DNA of 64,000 bases from an uncultured Eubacteriales bacterium (GCA_949299535.1 CASGAQ010000001.1:67886-131885), one strand, 5' to 3'. Shown: positions 43,858-52,826, counted from the first letter of the stretch. Program-made: numbers and translations. The notes: generated by a model not told the origin, from the sequence alone.

Positions 43858-44170
43858 TCAGTTTGCTGACAAAGGTAATGGGTGGGCAAAATGACGGAAA
43901 GTGTTCGTCCGCCTTTTTCAAAAGGCGGCGCGGTTGAGGGCGCGTAACCCTCATCGCCGACCGCAGTCGGCGAAATTCCCTTTCGGCGATAAAAACGGTT
44001 TCCTCACGATTTGTATTCATCTTATATGAAGTGCCCGATGGAGACTATTGAGTTTTCAAAAAATCAACTTTTTATTTTTTTTAGGCTTGTATTTTCAAAT
44101 CAAATGTAGTATATTTAATAAAAAATTAGGACTATAACGGACTCCGAAAAGATTCAGTAAGGAGATTTTT
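43858..44170. other. Intergenic region with palindromes, no gene
   Basis: No ORF with a ribosome-binding site is seen. It has short inverted repeats, for example GAGGG/CCCTC around 43934-43953 and TCGCCGAC/GTCGGCGA around 43955-43974, the latter being the kind of palindrome seen in dispersed intergenic repeats. The last 40 bp hold the ribosome-binding site of the broken SGNH gene. Confidence 0.45.
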
Positions 44171-45164
44171 ATGCTTGCAAATACTGCCTATCGATTGAAC
44201 AAGAAGAAAAAACTCACCGTCGGCTTTTTGGGAGGATCAAATACAGAGGGAGCGGGAGCTACATCTTGGGACAACACCTCATGGCGCGGACTTGTAACCG
44301 CGGAACTATCCTGAAGCCGAGATAAAAGCCGTAAACGCCGCAGTCGGCGGAACAGGTTCCGACCTTGCTCTTTATCGTTTGGAACACGACCTTTTAAAAT
44401 ATGAGCCGAATCTTGTTTTTATTGAATTTGCCACCAATGACTTGGCGCTTTCCCATAAAGAACAGTACAGCTTTTATGAGAGTTGTCTGCGCCGAATATT
44501 GCAGCACGATCCCACAACGGAGATTGTCTGCGTTTTTGTTGCGACAAAGGCAACGGAAGAAAAACTTTTAAAATTCGGAGAATTCAGCACCCGTGTTGCC
44601 GAGAGCGTGCTTGCATATCATTACGGGCTTGACATGATCGATCCGGGCGAAAATTTCCGACGTGCCGTTGCTCTATCCGGAGGAGACTGGATGAAATACA
44701 CCACGGACGAAACGCACCCCAACGACGAGGGATATCTTATTTATGCCGCCGCTATGAAAAAGGCTCTTACAAGGCTTCTTGCCGAAGTTCCCGTGGATTT
44801 GACCGAAAAAACTATCCCTGCGCCTTATATGGGCGAAGAAAATATCACTTACGGAAATTTTGTGGAAGTGCGCGATATAATCGACGGCGTAAACGGCTGG
44901 AATGTTATAGACAAACCGTTCAAAAAACGTTTTCCGTATTATGTAAGTGCAGACGGCGTAGGAAGCGAGATGAATTTTGAATTTGACGGCTCTACTTTTG
45001 GAATTTATTGGATAATGGATAACGAAAGCGGGATTTTGGAAGTTACTCTTGACGGAAAGGAAACAAAATATATCTCCGCTTGGGACGAATACTGCAAGAG
45101 TTTCAGCCGTGCCGGATATGTTTTTCCGTTTAAACAAATATTGATATATCGTGTTTTTTTGTGA
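44171..45164 (+). pseudogene. SGNH/GDSL-type hydrolase, frameshifted and truncated
   Basis: ATG 44171 behind GGAG opens a frame with the SGNH block I LTVGFLGGSNTEGAG, but it meets TGA at 44312-44314 after 47 codons. The protein continues in another phase from about 44307 (YPEAEIKAVNAAVGGTGSD), which contains block II Gly, block III FIEFATND and block V DETHPNDEGY with the catalytic Asp and His. Several residues expected between the two parts are missing, so a small deletion is likely. The C-terminus also stops abruptly at 45164, right where the next gene's promoter begins. It is almost surely inactive. Confidence 0.75.
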
Positions 45165-45170
45165 TATAAT
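45141..45170 (+). promoter_or_regulatory. Promoter of the XRE-type regulator
   Basis: TTGATA 45141-45146, 18-base spacer, TATAAT 45165-45170, overlapping the end of the broken SGNH gene. Confidence 0.6.
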
Positions 45171-45192
45171 TATCCTGAAATGGGGTGATGAA

Positions 45193-45798
45193 ATGTATAT
45201 AAGTTATTCGGGATTATGGAAAGTTTTGATATCCAAAAACATGACAAAATCCGATTTGAAGGAGTTGACGGGTTTAAGTGCAAGGGTGATTGCCAAACTG
45301 TCCAAAAACGAAACCGTTACGACTGATACGATTGCCCGTATATGCGACGCTCTGCAATGCAATGTAGGGGATATTATGGAGTGTGTCGAAGAAGACCGAA
45401 TGTCGCTTTATGAAGCTTACCTTAAATTCGGCAAGACAATTGACGAAAGCGACTTTTACAAAACCGTTGCCTTTTCGAAAAACGGTCGGAAATATATTGT
45501 TTATGTAACAAAATTTACGGCTACTAAAGCTACACACATCGACTGCCGTGAAAACGGTACGATATATTGGACACAGCTGTATATGTTTGGCGGAGTGGGC
45601 GGACCGTCCCGAGTGGAAAATATTCTGCTGAAACCGCAAGGACAGAAGGACGCCGTTGTGATTGTTCTTATAAAGGGGAAGCCGGGAATCATAAAAGGGA
45701 TTGACAGCGGACATTTCGTGTCATCGAGAGGTGTGTGTAAAAACGACACGGATGTTTATGTCATGTCCGAAAGCGCGTTCAAATTATTTGAGCCTTAA
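45193..45798 (+). CDS. XRE-family HTH protein with an unrecognised C-terminal domain
   Basis: A 201-residue protein. Residues 1-68 are a Cro/cI-type HTH (SGLWKVLISKNMTKSDL, then LTGLSARVIAKLSKNETVTTDTIARICDALQCNVGDI). The remaining 130 residues contain KNGRKYIVYVTKFTAT, a Gly-rich GGVGG turn, and KDAVVIVLIKGKPG, and look like a compact alpha/beta or beta domain that I do not recognise. The ATG at 45193 is preceded by GGGGTG. It has its own promoter and lies next to a degraded gene, which fits a small accessory locus. Confidence 0.72.
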   Translation: MYISYSGLWKVLISKNMTKSDLKELTGLSARVIAKLSKNETVTTDTIARICDALQCNVGDIMECVEEDRMSLYEAYLKFGKTIDESDFYKTVAFSKNGRKYIVYVTKFTATKATHIDCRENGTIYWTQLYMFGGVGGPSRVENILLKPQGQKDAVVIVLIKGKPGIIKGIDSGHFVSSRGVCKNDTDVYVMSESAFKLFEP

Positions 45799-45928
45799 AG
45801 AGAAAAGACGCATATCATCAAAAGAATAAATGAATACTGATTTCAAAAAGCGGCAAGACCTGTAAAATTAGTCAATGCCGTTTTCCGAGATGTCAAATTT
45901 AATAAGGCGGTTTTATAAAAAAGAAAAC

Positions 45929-45966
45929 AAAAATCACAGAAGTGTTGTTCCTCCGTGATTTTTTAT
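45929..45966. terminator. Bidirectional terminator between the XRE gene and the ECF gene
   Basis: AAAAATCACaGAaG pairs with CtCcGTGATTTTTT across a loop; two mismatches. Confidence 0.6.
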
Positions 45967-46014
45967 ATGCAGGTATTTGTGAATCATGGTCTTAATGAGT
46001 TTTAGGTGAAATCA

Positions 46015-46584
46015 TTATTTTTCCGCATTTGATTTCATGTCCGGAATAAGACCGGCTTTTCGCATCGCAAAAAATATGACGGGAACGAGTATTATCTGCA
46101 AAATGATTCCAGGAACGGCATTTACGAACGCTCCTGCCCAGAAAGCCGAGAGCGTGAAGCCGGTGTCGCGTATGCCTGATATAAGAAAGCTTACAAGTCC
46201 CCAAACGATTCTGCCGGATATCATGGAGCCGATGAGCGAAACATATACAAACGGAGCTTTTTTGGGAAGCAGCATATAAAAAAGTCCGGCGCAGGCTCCG
46301 TATACAGCAAGCTCAGCCGACATGGGCAGAGCGCGCCAGAGCGTAGGAGCCTGAAATATCATAAATCTCAAAAGAGGAGCAACGGCGCCTACCGCCGCTC
46401 CGTATGGCGCTCCGCACACGAATCCGCACAAAAGTATCGGAAGATGCATGGGGCATAGCATATTTCCTATCTCGGGTATTTGTCCCGTCAGAAACGGCAG
46501 GACGAGCGCGATGGCGAGAAACATTGCGGAGTACGAAAGTTTTTTTATGATAAAAGAGTTGCGTGAAAAAGTTGTTTTTTCCAT
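46015..46584 (-). CDS. ECF transporter S component, substrate unknown
   Basis: A 189-residue membrane protein with about six hydrophobic segments. MLCPMHLPILLCGFVCGAPYGAAVG and APLLRF are typical of a large clostridial branch of ECF S components; its vitamin is not certain. It needs the shared EcfAA'T module, not encoded here. It has a perfect promoter and a 160-nt leader with a terminator/antiterminator pair (46605-46658), which argues that a cofactor or amino-acid signal controls it. Confidence 0.78.
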   Translation of the reverse strand: MEKTTFSRNSFIIKKLSYSAMFLAIALVLPFLTGQIPEIGNMLCPMHLPILLCGFVCGAPYGAAVGAVAPLLRFMIFQAPTLWRALPMSAELAVYGACAGLFYMLLPKKAPFVYVSLIGSMISGRIVWGLVSFLISGIRDTGFTLSAFWAGAFVNAVPGIILQIILVPVIFFAMRKAGLIPDMKSNAEK

Positions 46585-46604
46585 AAGTGATTCCTTTTAA
46601 AAGA

Positions 46605-46658
46605 CAAAAATAAAGGTATCGTTTTCCCTTGTGGGAAAGCGATACCTTCGAAGTATCG
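46605..46658 (-). promoter_or_regulatory. Terminator/antiterminator in the leader of the ECF gene
   Basis: On the minus strand CGATAC (46658-46653) can pair with GTATCG (46645-46640), or the latter can instead form the stem AAGGTATCG...CGATACCTT (46648-46612) with an inner TTTCCC/GGGAAA, followed by TTTATTTTTG. The two folds exclude each other, the usual form of an attenuator. Upstream lie hairpins UGCGGC/GCCGUA and GGAC/GUCC (about 46701-46736). No known aptamer is recognised. Confidence 0.65.
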
Positions 46659-46748
46659 TGATGATAAAAATATATTGGATTTTTATGCCGATGAGAAAAG
46701 GACTTGTGTCCTTATTATACGGCTTCGTGCCGCACATATCTTGTATAA

Positions 46749-46777
46749 ATTATACACTGAAAATGCGGATATGTCAA
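46749..46777 (-). promoter_or_regulatory. Perfect consensus promoter of the ECF gene
   Basis: Minus strand TTGACA (46777-46772), 17-base spacer, TATAAT (46754-46749). Confidence 0.85.
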
Positions 46778-46824
46778 GCAAAAATCCTGCTACATTGTTT
46801 TTTTCTCGCGGCGAGAAGTTTTAT

Positions 46825-48060
46825 TTATTGAAATTCCTCGGTAAAGCCGCCGTTTTTGAATATCGGAATTTTCTTTCCGTCTTTGTATCCGACAATGCTC
46901 ATGTCCTCTGCGCCTATCATGAAGTCGACATGGACGTTGCTTTCGTTTATGCCAAGCTCGCGGCACTCGTCAAGGGTGCGATGTACATAATCGTCGACCG
47001 TATCGATATAGCCTCTGCCCAAAGCGAGATGACAGTTTGCGTTTTCATCGAAAAGCGTGTTGTAGAAAAGTATGCCCATGCGAGCGATGGGATTGTTCTG
47101 CGGAACGAGAGCCGCTTCTCCGAGCATTCCCGCGCCCTCATCGGTTTCGATTATCGATTTGAGCAGTTCGTGACCGACTTCCGCGTGATAGTCGACGGCT
47201 TTTCCGTTTTCAAACGTGATGTAGAATTTGTCGATTATCTGCCCGTTGTGCGAAAGCGGCATTGTAGATACAACTTTTCCTTCGGTGCCGGACGCCGCGG
47301 GGCTTATGAATATTTCCTCCGTCGGAAGATTCGGATTGAAGAATCTGCCTGTTTTCGTGTATTCTCCGCCGCCGCACCAATGAGTCTGCGGTATAAGACG
47401 GACGCGGAGGTCTGTGCCGTTCTGACTCTTATATTCGAGATAGTCGAACTTGTATTTGTTGAGCTTTTCACATCTTGACGCTATCTTTTCGTTGTGGGCT
47501 TTCCACTCTTGAATAGGGTCTGTGTCTTCGCGTACCATAACGCTTTCGAATATGCCGTGCAGGAGTTTTTCGTAAGCGTCATTTTCGCTGTCACCGGGGA
47601 ATACGGCTTTTGCCCATGCCGCCGACGGAAACGCCGCGATGACCCATTTCTCCATACCTTCTATCGTATCGAGATATTTTTTGAATTTTGCGTATGTGCA
47701 GGCGCGCACCGCATTGAATTTTTTAATGTCTATTCCCTCAAGGGAGTCCGGTGCGTCGCTTATTATATGTATTCGCGTGGGAAGCTTTTTTGTTCTTTCG
47801 CGCATTTTTGCCGTTTGCCATGACGGTATCTTTTTGAGCGTTCTGAGCGTTTGGTATTCGTAGCGAAGTTTTTCCGTTTCGCTGCAGCTCCATTCCATTC
47901 TGACCTCAGCCGCGCCGGCAAGATAACATTCTTTTGCAAGGAGTGCGGCGAATTTGTGTATTTCAGCCGCCGCGTAGATGACGACGCTCTCTCCTTTTTC
48001 GATGTTTGCGCCGACTCTCGCTATAAGGCGCGCATATTTTTCTGTAAGCTGTTCGTTCAT
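46825..48060 (-). CDS. M29-family aminopeptidase (AmpS/PepS type)
   Basis: A 411-residue cytoplasmic metallo-aminopeptidase with two metal ions. The block SGTEGKVVSTMPLSHNGQIIDKFYITFENGKAVD and the metal-ligand regions GMLGEAALVP, NCHLALGRGY and SNVHVDFMIGAEDMSIVG are typical of thermophilic-type aminopeptidases. It trims peptides from the N-terminus. It overlaps the DUF896 gene by four bases and ends a minus-strand unit that includes the cyclophilin. Confidence 0.9.
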   Translation of the reverse strand: MNEQLTEKYARLIARVGANIEKGESVVIYAAAEIHKFAALLAKECYLAGAAEVRMEWSCSETEKLRYEYQTLRTLKKIPSWQTAKMRERTKKLPTRIHIISDAPDSLEGIDIKKFNAVRACTYAKFKKYLDTIEGMEKWVIAAFPSAAWAKAVFPGDSENDAYEKLLHGIFESVMVREDTDPIQEWKAHNEKIASRCEKLNKYKFDYLEYKSQNGTDLRVRLIPQTHWCGGGEYTKTGRFFNPNLPTEEIFISPAASGTEGKVVSTMPLSHNGQIIDKFYITFENGKAVDYHAEVGHELLKSIIETDEGAGMLGEAALVPQNNPIARMGILFYNTLFDENANCHLALGRGYIDTVDDYVHRTLDECRELGINESNVHVDFMIGAEDMSIVGYKDGKKIPIFKNGGFTEEFQ

Positions 48061-48260
48061 TTCTTTCCCTTTTTGTGATCTATGACGTTTCCGTTTTCAT
48101 CAACAAACGTCGTATTTTCAAGCTGAAGTTCAAAATTTCTGCGGAACGCCGCGCGAAATTCGTCGCGCAGTTTTGCCTGTTCAAGCTTTTCCGCGTCGGT
48201 AAGACCTACCGTTTTGGACTTTCTGGCAAGGAAATTGATTCTGTCTGTAAGCTCGCTCAT
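48057..48260 (-). CDS. DUF896 family protein (YnzC-like)
   Basis: A 67-residue helical protein with the family pattern RINFLARKSKTVGLTDAE and LRDEFRAAFR. The role is unknown; homologues are linked with SOS or sporulation genes. It is coupled to the aminopeptidase by an ATGA overlap and lies 3 bp after the cyclophilin stop. Confidence 0.88.
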   Translation of the reverse strand: MSELTDRINFLARKSKTVGLTDAEKLEQAKLRDEFRAAFRRNFELQLENTTFVDENGNVIDHKKGKK

Positions 48261-48263
48261 TTT

Positions 48264-48740
48264 TCAATCCTCTATTGTAACGGATATCATCTTCTGCTCT
48301 GTAAGAGGTTTGTCGCTGAAGTTCGTTTTAACGCCTGCTATTCTGTCCAGAGTGTCAAAACCGTCAGTCATCTTGCCGAAAGCGGCGTACTGACCGTCGA
48401 GATGAGGCGCGTCGGCGTGCATGATGAAGAACTGAGAGCCTGCGGAATCAGGGGCATATGCGCGAGCCATGGATATTACGCCGCGGGTGTGTTTTAAGTC
48501 GTTTGCAACACCGTTTGCTGCAAATTCGCCTTTTATCGTGTGACCGGGACCGCCCATGCCGGTGCCTGTCGGGTCGCCGCCCTGTATCATGAATCCGGCG
48601 ATAACGCGGTGGAATATAAGACCGTTGTAAAATCCTTTTTTCGCAAGGTCTGTGAAGTTTTTAACTGTTATGGGAGCCTTTTCGGGGTAGAGTTCGAGCG
48701 TCATTTTGCCGCCGTTTTCCATTTCTATGATAGCTTTCAT
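48264..48740 (-). CDS. ppiB: Cyclophilin-type peptidyl-prolyl isomerase
   Basis: A 158-residue cytoplasmic PPIase. FHRVIAGFMIQGGDPTGTGMGGPGHTI, GVISMARA, SAGSQFFIMHADAPHLDGQYAAFGK include the catalytic Arg and the Gln-Phe-Phe core. It speeds proline cis-trans isomerisation. First gene of the unit with DUF896 and the M29 peptidase. Confidence 0.94.
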   Translation of the reverse strand: MKAIIEMENGGKMTLELYPEKAPITVKNFTDLAKKGFYNGLIFHRVIAGFMIQGGDPTGTGMGGPGHTIKGEFAANGVANDLKHTRGVISMARAYAPDSAGSQFFIMHADAPHLDGQYAAFGKMTDGFDTLDRIAGVKTNFSDKPLTEQKMISVTIED

Positions 48741-48796
48741 TTTATTCTGCCTTTCTTTTATACAAAAATTTCTTAATCTAATATAGTCTAATATAT

Positions 48797-49393
48797 TTAT
48801 TTTACCATTTTCTTATCACGAATACAATCTTTTTTTATCACAGTGAAGGCAAAAATATACGCGCAGAAGAAAAGAAGTGCAAAATTTGCTCCGCTGTAAA
48901 AGAGAACGTAGACGGATATCACCCAAGCCGCAAAAAGGCAGACGACGGAAAATGCGTATAAAACACGCTCTGCGGCGTTTACCCCGAAAAAATATGAAAC
49001 GAGCGCGCGCAGTATCCTCCAGCCGTCGAAAGAGGGAAAAGGGAGAAGGTTGAGTATCCCCAAAAAAGCCGAGAAAAGAAAAACTTCCGTTCCGAAAGAG
49101 CCGGCGCGGAAAAATCCGAACGCGGCGTAAAGAAGGCTTGCGGCAGGTCCGCACAGCGCGACTAAAGCTTCCTCGCCGTATGTTCTCGGCGCGGAAAAAC
49201 CGAGAACGACACCGAACGGCGTTATCCGCACGCTTTGCGTTTTTTCACCGCAGAGCAGCGCGGCTATAAGATGAGCCGCCTCATGCACGAAAACAGAGGA
49301 AAAAATCGATATTCTCGCCGTTTTTTCGCAAACGAAAAGCAGAAGAAAAAGACCTGCCGGCGCAAGAGGTTCTATGTAAAAACGAGGTTTCAT
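48797..49393 (-). CDS. SpoIVFB-like M50 intramembrane metalloprotease
   Basis: A 198-residue membrane protein. The zinc site is HEAAH (His37, Glu38, His41) in the first helices and the third ligand is in NLLPFPSFDGWRIL (Asp123). The order and size match SpoIVFB-type site-2 proteases. In spore formers SpoIVFB cleaves pro-sigma K, but there is no SpoIVFA beside it, so the substrate is open. ATG 49393 has GGAG just upstream. Confidence 0.82.
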   Translation of the reverse strand: MKPRFYIEPLAPAGLFLLLFVCEKTARISIFSSVFVHEAAHLIAALLCGEKTQSVRITPFGVVLGFSAPRTYGEEALVALCGPAASLLYAAFGFFRAGSFGTEVFLFSAFLGILNLLPFPSFDGWRILRALVSYFFGVNAAERVLYAFSVVCLFAAWVISVYVLFYSGANFALLFFCAYIFAFTVIKKDCIRDKKMVK

Positions 49394-49480
49394 CAACGCT
49401 CCTGTTCTCCGCTTCAGCGGGAATTAAAATGCTTGTAAATCATAAAATAATTATAAAAATATATTCGCGGAAGAAAAGTT

Positions 49481-50563
49481 TTAAGACTTTTCCTCCGCGA
49501 AAATTATATTTTTGGCGATGACTACAGTTATGGGCAGGAATATAACCCCCATAATTCCGAAAAAAGTGTATCCCGCATATACCGTGGCAAGAGATACAAG
49601 CGGATGTACGCCGAGATTTTTCCCCATTATTTTAGGCTCGCTGAACTGGCGCACGACGGTGACTATGCCGTACAGCACCGCGATCCCTATGCCGAGCCGA
49701 AAATCTCCGCTCAGAAATCCGTACACGGAATACGGTACCAGCACCGTTCCGCTTCCGAACACGGGGAGAATATCCACGAAAGCCGTGATCACGGCGAGAA
49801 GCAGAGCGTATTTTACCCCGATTATAAGAAAACCTATTGTAAGTTCGGTTGCCGTCATAAGAAAAATGATTATATTTGACCGCATATATCTGCCGACGGC
49901 TGAGAGCGAGGCGCGTTTTACCCGTGACAGCGCGGAAAGCGGACCTCCGGAGAGATTTCGCGCGGCAAAATCTCGCATATCGTCAAAACCGAGACAAAAA
50001 TAAATACACGAAAGCACCATAGCGGCGAGAAAAAACAGTATTTTGGGAATACCGGAAAAAATATGACCGACTAAAGCGGGTATTTTTGTCGTTATGTCGG
50101 AAACAATATTTTTGACGGAAACGCTTATCATTTCGGAGAGCTGCTTTCGAAAGTTTACGGTCGCCTCATGCGCTCCCGGAAATACGTCTGCCAAGAAATC
50201 GTCAAGCTTTTGCGAGATGTCGAGCGTATCCGCCATTATCTCTTCTTTATTTTCCAATATTCCCCGTGCAAAAGCGGAAAGCTCGCTTATAAGTTTGGAA
50301 ACGCATATGCAGACGAACAGCGCGCAAGCTCCCAGAAGCAGAAGTCCCAGAAGAACAGAGAAAAAATTTTTGGAAAATCCGGTCTTTTCTGATAAGTATG
50401 CCGCAGGACGGCGAACGGCGCAGGAGATAAAAAACGATATCAGAAACGGGAGCAGAACGGGAAAAGCATATTTGAAAAGCAGATAAACGCTTACAAGCAA
50501 GAGGATAATGTAGAAAACAATACAAAATATCTTTTTATACGGTTCTTTCGGCAGAAACTCCAT
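49481..50563 (-). CDS. YtvI-like AI-2E-family membrane protein
   Basis: A 360-residue protein with about eight hydrophobic segments in the PerM/AI-2E layout: two early segments, a soluble loop (about 75-150), then paired C-terminal ones with DILPVFGSGTVLVP and QFSEPKIMGKNLGVHPLVSL. The closest group is the sporulation protein YtvI, whose transport substrate is unknown. GGAGGG fixes ATG 50563; an upstream in-frame start is rejected because it precedes the ribosome-binding site. Confidence 0.82.
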   Translation of the reverse strand: MEFLPKEPYKKIFCIVFYIILLLVSVYLLFKYAFPVLLPFLISFFISCAVRRPAAYLSEKTGFSKNFFSVLLGLLLLGACALFVCICVSKLISELSAFARGILENKEEIMADTLDISQKLDDFLADVFPGAHEATVNFRKQLSEMISVSVKNIVSDITTKIPALVGHIFSGIPKILFFLAAMVLSCIYFCLGFDDMRDFAARNLSGGPLSALSRVKRASLSAVGRYMRSNIIIFLMTATELTIGFLIIGVKYALLLAVITAFVDILPVFGSGTVLVPYSVYGFLSGDFRLGIGIAVLYGIVTVVRQFSEPKIMGKNLGVHPLVSLATVYAGYTFFGIMGVIFLPITVVIAKNIIFAEEKS

Positions 50564-50610
50564 TTTCCCTCCGAACATGTTTATAAAAATTGAACATTTT
50601 TGCGTTTCCG

Positions 50611-50639
50611 TTGACAAATTTGATTATTTATGATATTAT
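50611..50639 (+). promoter_or_regulatory. Promoter of the BspA-type lipoprotein
   Basis: TTGACA 50611-50616, 17-base spacer, TATTAT 50634-50639. Confidence 0.65.
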
Positions 50640-50688
50640 TTATAATATGTATAAACAGGTTTTTTTATTCGGAGGATTTTGATAAATT

Positions 50689-51423
50689 ATGAAAAAAGTT
50701 ATTTCTCTGCTTTTGGCTACGACATGCCTTGTACTTGCTATTTCTTCCTGCGGAGGGAATCCGGTCATTACAACGGGTAACTCTGCAACGACAGACGCAA
50801 GCGGCGGAACTTCATCAACCATAACGGACCCTGCCATCGACCACAGCCTTAAACCCGGCACTATCGAGTTTGAGCCAGTAACATCTTCCACCGATAATGC
50901 CATAGCGATAGAAGAATATAAAGAGAATATCAAAAACCTTATCATAGGCGACACATATACCCACACCGACGGCACGGTATATACTGTTTACAGCGTTGGT
51001 ATCGGTCCTGGCTATAAGGTTTGCAGAGAATACGATTACAGCCTTGAATCTCTCGTGGTAAGAGGCGGAAAAACAAAGAAGATCGAAAGCTATTCTTTCC
51101 AGAACTCAACAAATCTTGTTTCCGTTACCCTGGGAGAGGGCGTTGAGAGTATCGGCGATCTTGCTTTCTTCGGCTGCGGCAATCTTGAAACTCTTTCTCT
51201 TCCTTCTACTCTCACGACGATCGGCGGCAGCGCGTTCCAGGGCGCGAGCAGTCTTACCGAGGTAGTTATTCCTTCAAGCGTTACAAGCATAGGAAATTCT
51301 GCTTTTGCCGGTTGCACTTCTCTTACAAAAGTAACTCTTCCTTCCCGTTTCAACGACCAGGCTATGCTCAAGGATATTTTCCTTTCCAACTATAAGAATA
51401 TCCAGTTTGTTTTCGTAGACTGA
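50689..51423 (+). CDS. BspA-type leucine-rich-repeat lipoprotein
   Basis: A 244-residue exported lipoprotein with lipobox AISSC (Cys21), a Ser/Thr-rich linker to about residue 65, and three LRR_5 repeats from about 130 to 230 (IGDLAFFGCGNLETLSLPSTL and two like it). Such repeats mediate surface binding in gut bacteria; the partner is unknown. A GGAGG site lies 13 bases before the ATG. Confidence 0.85.
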   Translation: MKKVISLLLATTCLVLAISSCGGNPVITTGNSATTDASGGTSSTITDPAIDHSLKPGTIEFEPVTSSTDNAIAIEEYKENIKNLIIGDTYTHTDGTVYTVYSVGIGPGYKVCREYDYSLESLVVRGGKTKKIESYSFQNSTNLVSVTLGEGVESIGDLAFFGCGNLETLSLPSTLTTIGGSAFQGASSLTEVVIPSSVTSIGNSAFAGCTSLTKVTLPSRFNDQAMLKDIFLSNYKNIQFVFVD

Positions 51424-51497
51424 TATAAAATATTTTGAATTATCAAAAACGACCGCTCTTTCATACAATGATAAAAAAGTATGGGGGAGTGGTTTTT

Positions 51498-52802
51498 TTG
51501 AATATATACACGGTAAAACAAGGAGATACTCTTTATTCGATATCAAGGGAATTTGGAGTTCCGGCGGGGCTTATTGCTATCTGGAACTCCATTCCCGCGC
51601 CGTATGAGCTTGTCGTGGGGCAGAGCCTGCTGATTCTGACTCCGAGTTCAATGTATACCGTCAAAGAGGGAGACACATATGATTCTATAGCGCGAAGCAC
51701 GAATACGAGCAAAATAGAGATATTTGCGAACAATCCGAATCTTCTGGGCGGAATGGCTCCGCTTTATGCCGGGCAGACTGTCGTCATATCTTTTGCGGAA
51801 ACTCCGCAGGAAAGCGTCATTATGAACGGGTACGCATATCCGTATATAGAAACGCAGACGCTGTACTATGTTTTGCCTTATCTGAGCAATCTCATTCCGT
51901 TTACATATGGCTTCACTCCGCAGGGAGCGCTTGTTCCGCTTGACGATGAAAAACTGATATCCGCCGCCCAAAACGGCAGGACAGGCGCTCTTATGCATCT
52001 TTCCACGCTGACGGAGAACGGCACTTTTTCTTCAGAGCGCGCGGTAGAGCTTTTTTCATCTCCTGCGGCTATGGATACGCTTGCGCGCAATGTGCTTGAG
52101 ACGATACGGGAAAAGGGATACCGCGGCCTTGACATAGATTTCGAATTTATACCGGGGACGTCCGCCGCGGATTATGCTTCTTTTATAAGGCAGCTGCGTC
52201 TTATGCTCAATCCCGAAGGGTATGAGGTAATAGCCGCGCTGGCACCGAAAACGAGCGATACTCAGCCGGGCGTGCTTTATGAGGGACATGATTATGCACT
52301 GATCGGCGAGGCGGCGAACGCAGTTCTCATAATGACGTATGAATGGGGATATATATACGGGCATCCGATGGCGGTAGCTCCCATAAGTGCGGTGCGGGAT
52401 GTTCTTGATTACGCTGTGAGCAGGATACCGCCCGAGAAGATATACATGGGACTTCCGAATTACGCTTATGACTGGATATTGCCGTATAAGCAGGGGTACA
52501 GCCGCGCGGCTCTTATCGGAAATGATGAGGCGGTGGATATTGCGCGGCGTTTCGGCGCGGAGATAAAATTCGATGAAGCTTCACAAACTCCATATTTTTA
52601 TTATAGTGACGGCGGCGCTCAGCATGAGGTATGGTTTGAAGATGTCAGGAGTATGAATGAAAAATTCGCTCTTATAAAGGAATACGGCTTTGCGGGAGGC
52701 GGGTATTGGAACATGATGAGAAGGTTTAATCAGGGATTTCTTTTGCAGAATGTGACTTTTTCGCTCATTCGCCCGAATTTGCAGAGGGGAAACGACAGTT
52801 GA
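51498..52802 (+). CDS. LysM-GH18 glycosidase (SleL/YaaH-like spore-cortex lytic type)
   Basis: A 434-residue protein with two LysM domains (about 2-47 and 50-98) for peptidoglycan binding and a GH18 barrel (about 105-430). The GH18 catalytic motif DxxDxDxE reads LDIDFEF with Asp212, Asp214 and the acid Glu216. SleL/YaaH proteins act as N-acetylglucosaminidases on spore cortex and lack a signal peptide, as here. The start is TTG 51498: GGGGGAG lies eight bases before it. A GTG and an ATG further upstream in frame are possible alternatives. Confidence 0.85.
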   Translation: MNIYTVKQGDTLYSISREFGVPAGLIAIWNSIPAPYELVVGQSLLILTPSSMYTVKEGDTYDSIARSTNTSKIEIFANNPNLLGGMAPLYAGQTVVISFAETPQESVIMNGYAYPYIETQTLYYVLPYLSNLIPFTYGFTPQGALVPLDDEKLISAAQNGRTGALMHLSTLTENGTFSSERAVELFSSPAAMDTLARNVLETIREKGYRGLDIDFEFIPGTSAADYASFIRQLRLMLNPEGYEVIAALAPKTSDTQPGVLYEGHDYALIGEAANAVLIMTYEWGYIYGHPMAVAPISAVRDVLDYAVSRIPPEKIYMGLPNYAYDWILPYKQGYSRAALIGNDEAVDIARRFGAEIKFDEASQTPYFYYSDGGAQHEVWFEDVRSMNEKFALIKEYGFAGGGYWNMMRRFNQGFLLQNVTFSLIRPNLQRGNDS

Positions 52803-52826
52803 TATGCCGGCGCGGCGCTAAAAACA

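Noticed and set aside
43955-43974. Palindrome considered as an operator or IS end
   Set aside because: It is a single short inverted repeat without a partner, target-site duplication or neighbouring transposase.
46701-46736. Guanidine-II (mini-ykkC) riboswitch before the ECF gene
   Set aside because: Only one hairpin has an ACGA-like loop and that loop is five bases; two ACGR hairpins are required.
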